DNA of 60,000 nt from Membranipora membranacea (lineage: Eukaryota; Bryozoa; Gymnolaemata; Cheilostomatida; Membraniporidae). Numbering within the stretch: the first letter of the stretch is position 1; each line of letters begins with the position of its first letter. The position numbers and the translations under genes are program-made. Shown in pieces: positions 1 to 34,064 of this stretch. Under the pieces are notes generated by a model, which was not told where the DNA came from, did not search any database, and saw only the letters and a list, made by a program, of their open reading frames with translations. The stretch spans positions 27,964,001 through 28,024,000 of the forward strand of contig OU612068.1 of assembly GCA_914767715.1 (NCBI GenBank). The letters are read 5' to 3'.

Positions 1-141
1 GAAATTAGTTTAGTTAGTGGGGAGCTACCACCAATTTTTCCGAGGCGGGAACTTATATAAAGTACAGTGATGATGGGATTGTTGGCTACCCATAAGTTTT
101 GCCATTTCGAGCATCTTAACGCCTGTAGGGTATTTACGAAC

Positions 142-23896
<23,755 letters not shown>

Positions 23897-24158
23897 CTCT
23901 CCCACTGGCACAAGATCAGTGCAGGTTGAAGTCCAGTACTCTGTATGGTAATGTATATTGTTTTATTCACATACCAGTTCACAAATTGCATATGCAGTAA
24001 AGAGAGCTAATTCCTTGCTAACAACTCAAACTGAGAGTTTCTCAGCTCTCAAATGAATAATTCCCAGTGTTTATGGCACATTAGTGACCTAGTCCTAATG
24101 CACATATATTATCTCACAAGGTAAATTAATAGTTGGATCCTACATATGATTATGCATT

Positions 24159-24408
24159 CTGCGCATGCTCAGCTCTGGGCATGAGCTGATCTCTGCAAAA
24201 TTGAGCCTCGGAATTCCGAAGCCATCTGATTGGCTACCTGCTCTGGTGGCACACTCTCAAATGCGTGCGGAATTGTTAGAAAGAGTTATCTTCTATTGTC
24301 ACTATTAGCTAAATTTGACTGGCAACTTATGCAGGGGGTGTCCTCTCTCCCTAGACCAAAATTGCAATTAGAACCCAGACTAAACTCATTGTTCTTGCAC
24401 ATGCGCAA
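24159..24408. promoter_or_regulatory. Candidate YTHDC2 promoter block
   Basis: About 0.3-0.5 kb upstream of the YTHDC2 start codon. Two NRF1-like GCGCATGC/CATGCGC cores (24159-24170 and 24397-24408) flank an inverted CCAAT box (GATTGG, about 24228). The region is locally richer in CpG than its surroundings. No TATA box was seen. Motif reading only. Confidence 0.35.
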
Positions 24409-24977
24409 ATTCAAGTCACGCAGGATACATACTTAGCCTTACGACATTCTCTTTGTGGTAATGATAACCTAGTTTATCAGTGATCTACATGCCCAGTCAG
24501 ATCACGAGAGTCAGTATGATGATGATTATCTCATTGGTATACATTTCATGAACTAAATTTGACAACCTTGACCTTGAGTTTGAGTGCAGACAACTTCCTA
24601 AAAATCCACAGCCAACAGAGAAGACAACTTAGGATTAGGTGTACTTCGTCCAGGGTGTATAGAATATTATCTGCAATACATAATTTGTGGCATTCTATTT
24701 TCAAACACTCCTTTTCCACAAGTGTTTGACAATGGTATGTCACAAGGTCCCGCTTGTAAATGTTATAGCCCTTACACTGTAGGATGGCTAATCTCATAGC
24801 TGAAACATAAGTAGTTATGACTGCCTTGATATAGCTTGTTGACCGAAGCTGAGGAGGGTGTAGTCTCGGAGATTATGAGAAAATCCTAATATAAATGTCC
24901 TATCTAACTTGATACTACATGGGAGGCAACAAACAATGCACCAAAGTTTTGTATCTGAGTATGTTGCTCTGTTACAA

Positions 24978-25065
24978 TTACAAGTCTGTGAGCAAGATGA
25001 TTCAATTAGAACATGTATGAAACCATTTATGCTCTATTTGAATCATCTTGCTTACAGAAGTGTAA
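24978..25065 (+). ncRNA. Pre-miRNA-like hairpin (candidate)
   Basis: An 88-nt inverted repeat. The 21-nt core TCTGTGAGCAAGATGATTCA(A) at 24985-25005 pairs with 25037-25057 with one G-U wobble. The stem continues about 10 more pairs toward a loop of about 12 nt, and after a 2-nt mismatch five further basal pairs form. Size, near-perfect duplex and small loop fit an animal pre-miRNA. I do not recognise the mature sequence. A small foldback MITE is the main alternative, but no target-site duplication is evident. Confidence 0.4.
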
Positions 25066-25277
25066 CATTGTGTTTCTGCGAATTGAGCGGGATTTGAAGC
25101 TTGTGATCTTTTTTAGTTGAAGGTACGTTATAACAACTTACCTTCAATTTTGCGTGCCATTACGGCCGTCAGATTATTCAAAATTCATTCTTCCAAACAT
25201 TATTTTTCACAGATAACATGATAATAGTTTTCCTGTCAATATACTATTAATGTGATTTTTTTTCTTTTTCTTTTCAG

Positions 25278-25350
25278 GGGTAATATTGTAAAACATTCTT
25301 GAGAATGAAAATTATGCCAATAAAGTATTAAAAAAAATAATAAAAACGCA
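25278..25350 (+). other. Possible terminal exon of a plus-strand non-coding transcript
   Basis: A strong acceptor (long T/C tract then CAG at 25275-25277) is followed within 50 nt by AATAAA (25319) and an A-rich stretch. The short segment has no useful ORF. It could be the 3' end of a spliced transcript that also carries the hairpin at 24978; a chance arrangement is possible. The rest of 23.9-26.07 kb shows no supported gene. Confidence 0.25.
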
Positions 25351-25695
25351 CCGCAGATGTGGAAACTCGAAACTGACAGTGGCTCAATTTAATACTCTGT
25401 TTCGTGTCAAGAAGCAACTGACATAGGACGATTATTGCACTATGGAAGGATCCAAAGGTTTTCTATTTACATTTCACTGAACAAATTTTAAAGACACTCT
25501 TAATTAATATGTAATATTAAAATGGATGCATCCTAGGAAGATTCCATTTCTCTCCACTGGGACATCACAGGGACAAGCTGTACTGTCAACTAGAGTCTGA
25601 TGCAATACAAGGAAGTTTGGAAAACGTGGACGTTGTACTCTGAATGAAAGAAAACAAAAATCAATATTTACCGGGTATTTACCAGAGACCTGTAA

Positions 25696-25701
25696 TTTAT
25701 T
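25696..25701 (-). terminator. Candidate poly(A) signal for the type I membrane protein gene
   Basis: AATAAA on the minus strand, about 375 nt after the stop at 26075. Position only. Confidence 0.3.
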
Positions 25702-26074
25702 GCCAGTAGGAAGTTTGTTCATTGTACATGTGTGATATAACAGATGCTTGATATTACATATTATGGCCTTTATATGACCTTTGAAGAAAGAAAACAACAG
25801 TCTATAAACTATAAAAACTCCCCACTTTAGGAAATAAATGACAGATACATTGACACCAATATTATATTATATTTTCTTTTACAGGCCGAGGAAAATGATA
25901 ATGCTACTAAGATAACAGTCATGGTCATAGCGTTTGGATTTACCGAGGAGCTTCACTCCTTTGTTTGATCAAGAGACCGACTGGATATCGCCCAGTTATA
26001 ACGTTCTCATATGTACAGCGAGCTCCATTCAATGTTATTTCTTCACGTCATTTGTTGGTTTAATATTGGTTCAT

Positions 26075-26798
26075 TCATGTTTTTGGTACAGGGCTGTCAT
26101 TAGGAGGCATTTTAACGAGTTCTGTAACTTTATGAGGTGACCCTATAAGAGCCTCACCACCTAAAAAGAAAACAGAGTGCATGAGATGAGAAATGGCAAG
26201 CAAACTTAGCCGACATCAGATTTGCAAATTAATAGCTCAAATATTAACTTATGAAAAGTTGACACCACTGCTAAATGTCCATTGACAACTATAATATGTT
26301 TATTATGTCACATATATCTTATTAATTCGATATGTGTGTGTGTATTATACATGTTTTAAATTAAAACCGCTGATGTATAATAATCATACAATATCAGTAG
26401 TCAAAATCACATTTTACATTTCATGTCGATCAATTAATTACAGGGCACTTACTGTCTCCAGTAAGATAAGGTTTTTTCTTTCCTCTGCACATCCAAAGAG
26501 CCATCACCAGCATGATAAACCCGCAACATGCAGCGATAGTCAGTGCAAAACCGTCTGCTGGAAAATTCCCTCCAAAATACCCAACATCGGCAGAAGCCGG
26601 TTGAGTTTCATCAACCTTTGTTGGAGGACTCGGTATCGGGATTTGTGTTGCATTCTTCATACTTTGTGTTGAATGAGATGTAGACATCTTAGTTTCAGGA
26701 GTCAGGTCAAAGCTTTGTGATGTTGAAGCAGGTAATCCTGCTGACAAGCAGCCAAGTATAAATAAATGCAAGACAGCAACCAGGTGAAGAACCGTCAT
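26075..26798 (-). CDS. Small type I membrane protein, unrecognised
   Basis: Two exons (26453-26798 and 26075-26160), joined AGT across the intron, give 143 residues. Residues 1-21 form a signal peptide. The ectodomain (22-83) is rich in Ser, Thr and Pro with one sequon (N49-A-T). One TM helix (about 84-104) is followed by a basic RGKKK stop-transfer, then a 35-residue cytoplasmic tail. Composition and topology suggest a mucin-like or adaptor-type surface protein, but I recognise no family. The start is the ATG just after an acceptor-like CAG/TTTAG; an upstream UTR exon is likely. If the donor were skipped the frame would end six codons later (KCPVIN). Convincing topology; function unknown. 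Confidence 0.7.
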
Positions 26799-27495
26799 AC
26801 TGAGATTCCTAAACAAAATGAAATATTTTATGCTCATTTTATCATCATAATGTATAGCTGTGACTGCCACACCTTTGCATACCCCGAGAAGAATTGAGTG
26901 GATTTTTTTTGAGCAATCCAATCAACCGACCTTTATTCAAGACTACGCCAGTCTAAAGACAACCTATATTTGTATAACCCACAACAACAAAAAATTGTGC
27001 TCTCCTTTCAGATATCCTCAATTTGTGTTAAAGTGTGTTGAGTTTAAAAACTGTTTATAAAATAAAGTGCCTCCCACATGCTACACGGTTCATCACTTCC
27101 CGGTAATATTTTGTGCTATAATGAAGAACACAGAAGTTGAAAAGAATGTTTATTTTATCACATATATATATATAAATACATGTATATGTAGCTTTGAGCT
27201 ATTTGTTATTTAGACCTCACCTTTTAGTCTCCCAGTTTTTTTTCTTCACATGAAATTTTGGTTTGCTTACTATATCACTATGTGAATGAAGGAAATCTTT
27301 CTTCAGCACGGTATTTATAGTCGGCACCGGGATGGATGTGTCCAAACATTTAAATTTCAATATGATGATCTGCATTGTAAATCTTGGATGCTTCCTTCCT
27401 TCCTTTTTCTGCTTAGCACAGGATCACAGGATCATCAGCACGTGCAATAGCTCATTATTATTTGTTGGAAATTCCACTGTATTATTGGAACACAA

Positions 27496-27648
27496 TAGGC
27501 AAAAGCGCGACCTGTTCGACTGTAATAAAATTGATTATTAATAATCAATGGAAAATCCCATTAGCAGAAGTTCTCAACTTGTATGGGATTTTCCATTGAT
27601 TATTAATAATCAATTTTATTACAGTCGAACAGGTCGCGCTTTTGCCTA
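27496..27648. mobile_element. Foldback/MITE-like element with perfect 66-bp arms
   Basis: Arms 27496-27561 and 27583-27648 are perfect reverse complements separated by 21 bp. Each arm contains an 18-bp palindrome (TTGATTATTAATAATCAA), and the loop holds a small AAGTT/AACTT hairpin. The element reads TA-GGCAAAAGCG...CGCTTTTGCC-TA, so a TA target duplication (Tc1/mariner-type) is plausible, giving an element of 149 bp (27498-27646). No coding capacity. Confidence 0.8.
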
Positions 27649-28494
27649 ATAAATTCAAGTTCACATGACTCAGGCACTGGAAATTCCATGTTTTTCTTTA
27701 TTGTCAGTCAAGCATACTAATCTGAGAAAGATTAGACCAAAATTTACTCAAAGTAAGCATATGAGAGAATTTTAGAACATAATTGCTATAGCTGAGTTGA
27801 GATGCCTGAGAATTTTAAGGAGGACAGTCATTAGTAAATTCTAACAGTCCACCTTCATAGAGTAACTTATTCTACCACATCGCTCAATTATGGAGTTCAA
27901 ATATTTTGGTAGTGAAAGCATAGAACAAGAACTGCAATTCTATTATTTAACAAGCTTCTTTTGTAAATTGCTTGCAAACATAGTCCCCACAGCGCGTACA
28001 CACAGTACACAGCTTAGTTATGAGGTTTTGATTTTTCTTGTAGATGAGTATCATCGTTGTTTTGTCCTGTGTTGGATTAACGATAAGATCTATTGTTTGA
28101 TGCTTGAGCTCATGTCTGTTCCATCAACGTCAGTACTTCCCTTGTGCTGTTCCTGTATTCCATATCCTGGTTATAACGCTTCATAATTATGAGGCCTATT
28201 TAATGTGAAGATTGGCTCTTTTTTCTTTCTGTTTTGGTAATAACTATTTACATAGCATTTGTAAACGTGAAAGTTGAGGCAAATAAAGAGAACATAATTG
28301 GTGTATAGGTATAGGTATAGGTTTTTTAGCTGGAAGCTTTTGAATGAGTACTCCTGCACTCATTTAGCAGTTACAACCATATCATATGTGAAATAAGTTG
28401 CAATACAAAAAGTAGCATGCTAGGCTCAGTGAACATCATGACTTCACTGCTTGGCATCCTTCATGTCCTTATTTGCTTGATGGATTAGACTCTG

Positions 28495-28797
28495 TTATAT
28501 CTTCTTTATATATTCCTCAATTAAAAGGATGGTTTTACATATTTGTACAGAATATTTATTGAGGATTTTGTAAAAGAAGCTTGATGTCTCCCCTTTCTTA
28601 AGTTTCTTGTTTATAACAAAATTTGTCACAGAAGCTAATTGCGACAATTGCATGTCGACAGCTTGAGGCAAATTTCTCTCTAGGAGTTGTCGGCACATTA
28701 AATGATAGCACATTACTCCAGTTTTGACATAAAATGGTTTATTCATTTGCTTGTTGAGGCAGGGAGGGTTTCTCCACCATTGCTTGTAGATATCCAT
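28495..28797 (-). CDS. Unrecognised 100-residue ORF, doubtful
   Basis: A continuous ORF from ATG at 28797 with an in-frame TAG just upstream. It would encode a Lys/Leu-rich helical protein without signal peptide, TM helix or known motif. Codon pattern and composition are compatible with coding, but there is no splice, homology or conservation evidence. It could be an orphan gene, a fragment of an old transposon ORF, or chance. Confidence 0.2.
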   Translation of the reverse strand: MDIYKQWWRNPPCLNKQMNKPFYVKTGVMCYHLMCRQLLERNLPQAVDMQLSQLASVTNFVINKKLKKGETSSFFYKILNKYSVQICKTILLIEEYIKKI

Positions 28798-29554
28798 CAA
28801 CTAGTGAATGATACTGTTATGTGGCGATGCAGTTGTTAAGAAGTCTTTTGGATGATGCTGTCGTAATACGGTGACATGGTATGACAAAAGGGAATGAGCC
28901 ACTGTTAAAAAGATCAGTGTCATCATAACAAACAAAGGGTATACCGTTAGCTGATGTTCCATGCTCCTAAAAATTAAACAATCACTGTCTTTTCATAATT
29001 ATGGATTTTTCTAATAAGAGGCTGCAGGTATGAGTGGTTTTGAATTAGAATTGAATTAGAATTACCCAGACACAAGGGGGCGGTAGTAAGTAACCACCGT
29101 CATCTTTTGGTTGACTATATATGGCTGGAGGATAAGGTGTGTTTGAAACTATGCTTTACACTACGACCTATCTTTACCAATTATTTTATGTGTCTTGAGA
29201 AGTGAAACTACCAAAAAATAACTTGTTGCGAGGTTTAGACTGCAAATTGCATTTATATGTCGTAACCCTTATCTATTTTCACAAACATGTCTGTGAAAGC
29301 GCACGTACACACGTAGGTTAGTTCTTACGCTACAAGGGAACGAACGTTATCGAAAACTTGAGTAGTATTAGTCCCATTCTTATCTATGTGTGTCTAAAGT
29401 GTCAATAGAATAATGAGCCCCACACCTACCTTATTCCAAAAGATAAGAAAGCGCTCCGTGTATTACCACTTGAAACAGTCATCCATTGAGCTGTACGAAG
29501 GCAGGTTGGTTAAATATTTTGAGGTGATAAAATCGGAAAACTAAATCAGCAAAG

Positions 29555-32281
29555 ATGAGGAAATTGACGGGTATGGATATCACCATGTTGGTGTTTGGCA
29601 TCATCATGATGATTTTAAGTAAGTCTCTATTACATCTCTCCATTGTCTTACCATCCTAGATAGATAGATAGACATCCACTTTATTCACTTCAACCTCCTA
29701 AATCCTAAGATCAATAACATGCTCAGGTCTGTATTCTTATGGTTTCAAAAAGCTCGAATTTAAAAAAAAAAGATTCAGCGGCATCATCAAATAAACATTA
29801 CGCACTTAAGGTGATGCATGACCAATCTCTATGAATCAAGGAGTCATCATTTTATCCTATGCTAATGAAATTGAAATATTAATGCCCCTGTTGCGTTACA
29901 AGAATTTGGGGATAATTTCTCTCCTCTTTCTGACAACCCTGTTATAGCATCCTAGCATAAAAAAACCATGCAAGGATATAGTCCAATCTGCTGCCCATTC
30001 CACACTTTAACAGAACTATGTATGATCTTTACTAAATAAAGAAACTGTCTATATCCTTTTCCCCAGCAATATCCCTCTTTGGAGTTAGCGGAAAGATAGC
30101 ATCAGCAAATCCCGCCAACGTATTCAATTTGATGGAGTTCGGAATCGGTGTTTGGGTAAGTTATATAAAATTAGATCTGAAAGTTTATGCAAGGTTTTGG
30201 TTCTCACTTCGGAAGTTTCCAGTGAGAGACATGATCTTGATTTGATCGAATATCAGGGCTCTGTTACATTGTCACAGAGACTCATAACACATTGATAGCT
30301 TATATATCATATTATTATATATATTATATAATCAATAAATTTTGATGGTTGAATAGTTGGCAATTATTTGGCAATATATAGTATCAGCCATTTTTTACCA
30401 ATTCCCATCTACTGTTTAACATTCCAAACATGAATCCAGCTTAATTTTGGTTTGTCATTCTATTCTTTTACATTGACTTGAAATGTGAAAGCCATAATGA
30501 ATACCTCAGAGCGATGTTATTATGTTGTAGTATCTGCTGGTGGCGGTTCTGTCTATCTGTGCTGGAGCTACAGGAAACAAGGGATGTGTAAGTTAAATAC
30601 AGCATGTCAACATTGGATGTCAATATTGTAACTATATGATATTCACCTTTTTCTTAAATGATAGTAGGAAATCAGAAATGAGATGAAATGAGGCGCTAGT
30701 GCAAAAGCATCCTATTTTTTGGCAGCAATCAATACTTACTTTGCTGTTCAGTAGTGATCTAAGATCAGTATTTTTTCTAAATTATGTGTTTAAGTTACAG
30801 AGCTGACATTCCATGGTGAGATAGTGAGTAGATACCTTACTTAAAAAAGATTAAAATCTAATATTGATGCCTTAAATTTTGTAGTACACAGCGGTGATTG
30901 TACTGTCAATCATTGCTATTTTTGTTGCCCTGGCTGGTGTCGTGATCGCGTCCATCTCATCCTTCACCAACCTGTTTGGATCAGCTATCTCATTAGGAGT
31001 TCGCTATGGAAACTCGAGGTCCAGCTCAATCTTTGGGCGCGCAGGCTCAAACTATTACCGCTCAAGTTCTTTCAGCCGATCTTCATCATCAAATACTTAC
31101 AGCTCCAACAGCTATAACTGTAAGATCATAATTCCTTATATTGATATGCTGATGGATTCAGATGATATTTTATCTTATTCATAGATATCCCTGAATCAAG
31201 GTCAGGTTCTCTTATTTTGGTCATATTAATGCGAATTTGTGGTCTAATTGAAAAGCTGCGGATAAGATGAAAATCCTTGCATATATTTATTTGGATCCAA
31301 ATTCCTTGCCTGCTGTCATTATTAGATTTACGATGTAGATGTTAATCATAGTTTACTACTACCCTACCAATTAGGTGGAGAGCAGAGCTTGGTGTAAGAC
31401 ACAGCTGAAAGCTGCTTCTCCCTCCCATCCTCCGAGCAAGGGTTGCTGGATCTTTCACAGTTCACAGCACTTATAAAAGCAATTCTATAGTTATTGAAAT
31501 AGTAACATAATAAGAGTAAGAAATCTAAAAAAATTCCCATCATGTTTTCAATGTAACCAGTTTGGGACATCTGTCCGAGACTCCCATACAATGCGATATC
31601 AATCATTATAACAGGCTAATATGCAGTTGTTTTTTTTAGATGATGGCAACCAAATCACGTCAGATATCCTGGCAACTTTCACAAGTCTCCCATATGGTGT
31701 TGTTGTCATCAACGGCCTGACTTTCATTATTATGATAGTCATATCATGTGTAGCCTGTTGTGGAACATGCTGCAACAATAATGTAAGTATATATATTACT
31801 GTATACTAGCGTATATTATATATTACCATGCATATAATGTAAGTTTATATTTTCCTTGATGTCCTCCTTCCTAAAATCTTAGATCTAAACTTGGGAATTT
31901 AGCTGGTTTGCAGTTTGGTCTTTTCCAATATAAATATCGCAACTCAAATAACATTGCTTAGTACTTTTGAGCTCTCGAACCTATATGTGCAAAACAGCAA
32001 GTAGAGAAACAAGGAGCGTGGATAGCCGAAAGCAAAATTTCAGGCTCAAAAAGTCACAATTTTGATCATTATTTTTTTCAAAGGTTCCAAATCAAGCAGG
32101 AGGCACTGTGATTGTAACCCATAGTGGCCAACATGTCATATCAGGTCCGGGTTATGCTGTTCAACCGCCAGGCTATGTCGGACAGCCACCTGGCTACGCT
32201 GGTCAAGCACAGAATCCATACGGTCAGGCCAACCCTGGGTATGTGCAGCAGGACTTCGCCATGAGCTCCTACAAGCAGTGA
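29555..32281 (+). CDS. Four-TM membrane protein (MS4A/CD20-like topology) with PPxY tail
   Basis: Six exons in phase: 29555-29618, 30067-30155, 30531-30587, 30885-31119, 31640-31782, 32084-32281. They encode 261 residues. TM helices lie at about 8-29, 46-66, 72-98 and 168-190. The loop between TM3 and TM4 (about 99-165) is dominated by Ser, Tyr and Asn. A Cys cluster (CVACCGTCC) ends TM4, a likely palmitoylation area. The cytoplasmic tail is rich in Gly, Pro, Tyr and Gln with PPGY at 224-227 and 231-234, fitting PPxY ligands of WW domains such as NEDD4-family ubiquitin ligases. The layout recalls MS4A (CD20-like) proteins, but similarity is mostly hydrophobic pattern, so the family is tentative. 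Convergent with Hedgehog. Confidence 0.88.
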
Positions 32282-33886
32282 TTCAAGTTCCAATGTTCAT
32301 CATCATCTTACATATGGATATGTAACATAGCTATTAGCTACACATACCTGTTATTCATTATTGTATAATTTACTAATGTTATGATCCTCAGCTGCGCCTA
32401 GCATAAGCAATCCTGGTGGTTCAAAGTGATTTTAATATCTTTATGGAGCTTATCGATTCAACTGTCATATTTTGAAACGGAATTGTTCAATTAGCTTTCT
32501 TTGATTTCACTTATTGTATTCCCACAATTTGAGTTACGCACTTTTACCTTTGCCCCTTTGTGCGGCACCACCCTAGAAAAGTCAGTGTTAGCTATAGCAG
32601 TTTCGCTAGTTTTGAGGTGACCTTTCTCCTCAAAGGGTACATGGAAAACGTTCAGTCATCAAAATGATATGGTCAGCCATTTAAAGCGTTTAAACAAAAA
32701 AATCACCAAGTTAGCTGTCTTATCAACAGTTATATGAGTTAGAAGGAGGTTTTATGCTCTGTTATCTAACTCAGAAGAATGGTTTACCCACGATGCAACT
32801 ATGGTGATATCCTGATATCACAATGTTTGTTGTTTGAATAGTTTATCTTTTCGCCTTGAGATAATGTGTATGATGTCAATGTGAACTTTGTGTAGCTTTC
32901 ACTGCCTCGGTCCTGTCCAGGTGGAAGTTTTTTTTCATTTATGCTAAATATTATTGTTCTTGAACATGCAATCTAAGTTCCGCATTGATGGTATCACATC
33001 GTCGGTGTTTTGGACAGCCCTATTTGTCTACTGCTTTATATTCACACCTCCTTGAAAACTACAATGTCCATACCAGTTCCGTTGGTTACGTTCTCATCAG
33101 GTTCTTAATTTTCAATAATAAGCAGTTGTTGATAAAAATGAGTAATCAATAGAAGCTTTAGGGATATTTCCTTGGTTGAAGGGGAGTTCCGGATCATAAA
33201 CGCCCTCCATAGGAAATAATGACTAACTGAAGTGATAATATAAACACAGATTGGGATTGGCATATTGTAATCAGATATCATTCTTCCCGACCAGTTTTAT
33301 TAACATGTAAACCACCAAACTGTAGTTAGGGCACTCGAGGGTATTTCTCAACAGTTTTCTGATGAGTTCATTATTTGAACAGAAGTTGTCTCAACTCGTA
33401 CAAAGAGAGGAAAACTCAATAAAATATGTGCAGATATCCAGACATAATGTATCTTTTAGGCCTCTTGGAACAAGTTTGCCTACATTCGGGTTTGTTCCCC
33501 TTCCACTGCTAAGCGGAAACTGATCAATAGAAGGGGGAAGCAAATTCGAAGGCAGGCAAACTGGATCAAACTCGGTCATTTCAACCCTAATTAATTCACT
33601 TTGATTTAGTTTCACTGTCATTGTTGATACTAGATGTTAATTATGATGAACCATACATTGACATTTTTTTTGTAAATTTCAAGAATTCAAATTATATTGA
33701 AATTACATTAGAAGCAAAATCTAAAATGTTCATAATACATTTGGAGACATGTACTCTGAAATCAAAAGTAGGAAAGTACAATTAGCAGCTGTTATCGATA
33801 AACTAGAGACTGCATGCTTCATTCATTTTCTGATGTGCATATGGGCTAGTCTGTATCTGTTGTTCAGGTTTGAAGGATTAAATAAA
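32282..33886 (+). other. Likely 3' UTR and intergenic DNA after the four-TM gene
   Basis: No supported coding sequence. AATAAA occurs at 33418 and 33881 on the plus strand, so the four-TM transcript could carry a 3' UTR of 1.1 or 1.6 kb. Confidence 0.35.
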
Positions 33887-33942
33887 AACTATTAAGTCAG
33901 TCAGTACAAAAAATTCAAGTATTCAAGGTCAGATATGATTCT

Positions 33943-33948
33943 TTTATT
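33943..33948 (-). terminator. Candidate Hedgehog poly(A) signal
   Basis: AATAAA on the minus strand about 120 nt after the Hedgehog stop codon. It faces the plus-strand AATAAA at 33881. Confidence 0.5.
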
Positions 33949-34064
33949 ATTTAAAAAGATATAGAAAAATACAATTATGAATGGTTATCATTAACAGGGA
34001 AGGGAAGATGCCTCTCATTTTGAGAGTTTGTTGTAATATAAAATAAAAATTCAACTGGTATCTG

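Larger units (their letters stand above)
26799..29554. other. Intergenic region between divergent membrane-protein genes
   Basis: Contains the foldback element at 27496-27648, a TATA-rich microsatellite near 27165, and open frames of up to about 100 codons that lack splice or family support apart from the weak one at 28495. It presumably holds the promoters of the type I membrane gene (minus) and the four-TM gene (plus). Confidence 0.5.

Noticed and set aside
24909-25097. 62-codon ORF on the plus strand
   Set aside because: It runs through the pre-miRNA-like hairpin, has no splice or domain support, and is better explained by chance.
25504-25640. Alternative terminal exon of the type I membrane gene
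   Set aside because: The acceptor looks good, but its open frame is out of phase with the donor at 26453; the 26075-26160 exon joins in phase and gives a sensible tail.
27332-27541. 69-codon ORF with a signal-like start
   Set aside because: Its 3' third lies in the foldback element arm and it has no splice or promoter support.
27890-28186. 98-codon ORF, plus strand
   Set aside because: Hydrophobic and Cys-rich with no recognisable domain, phase partner or conserved motif; likely chance in AT-rich DNA.
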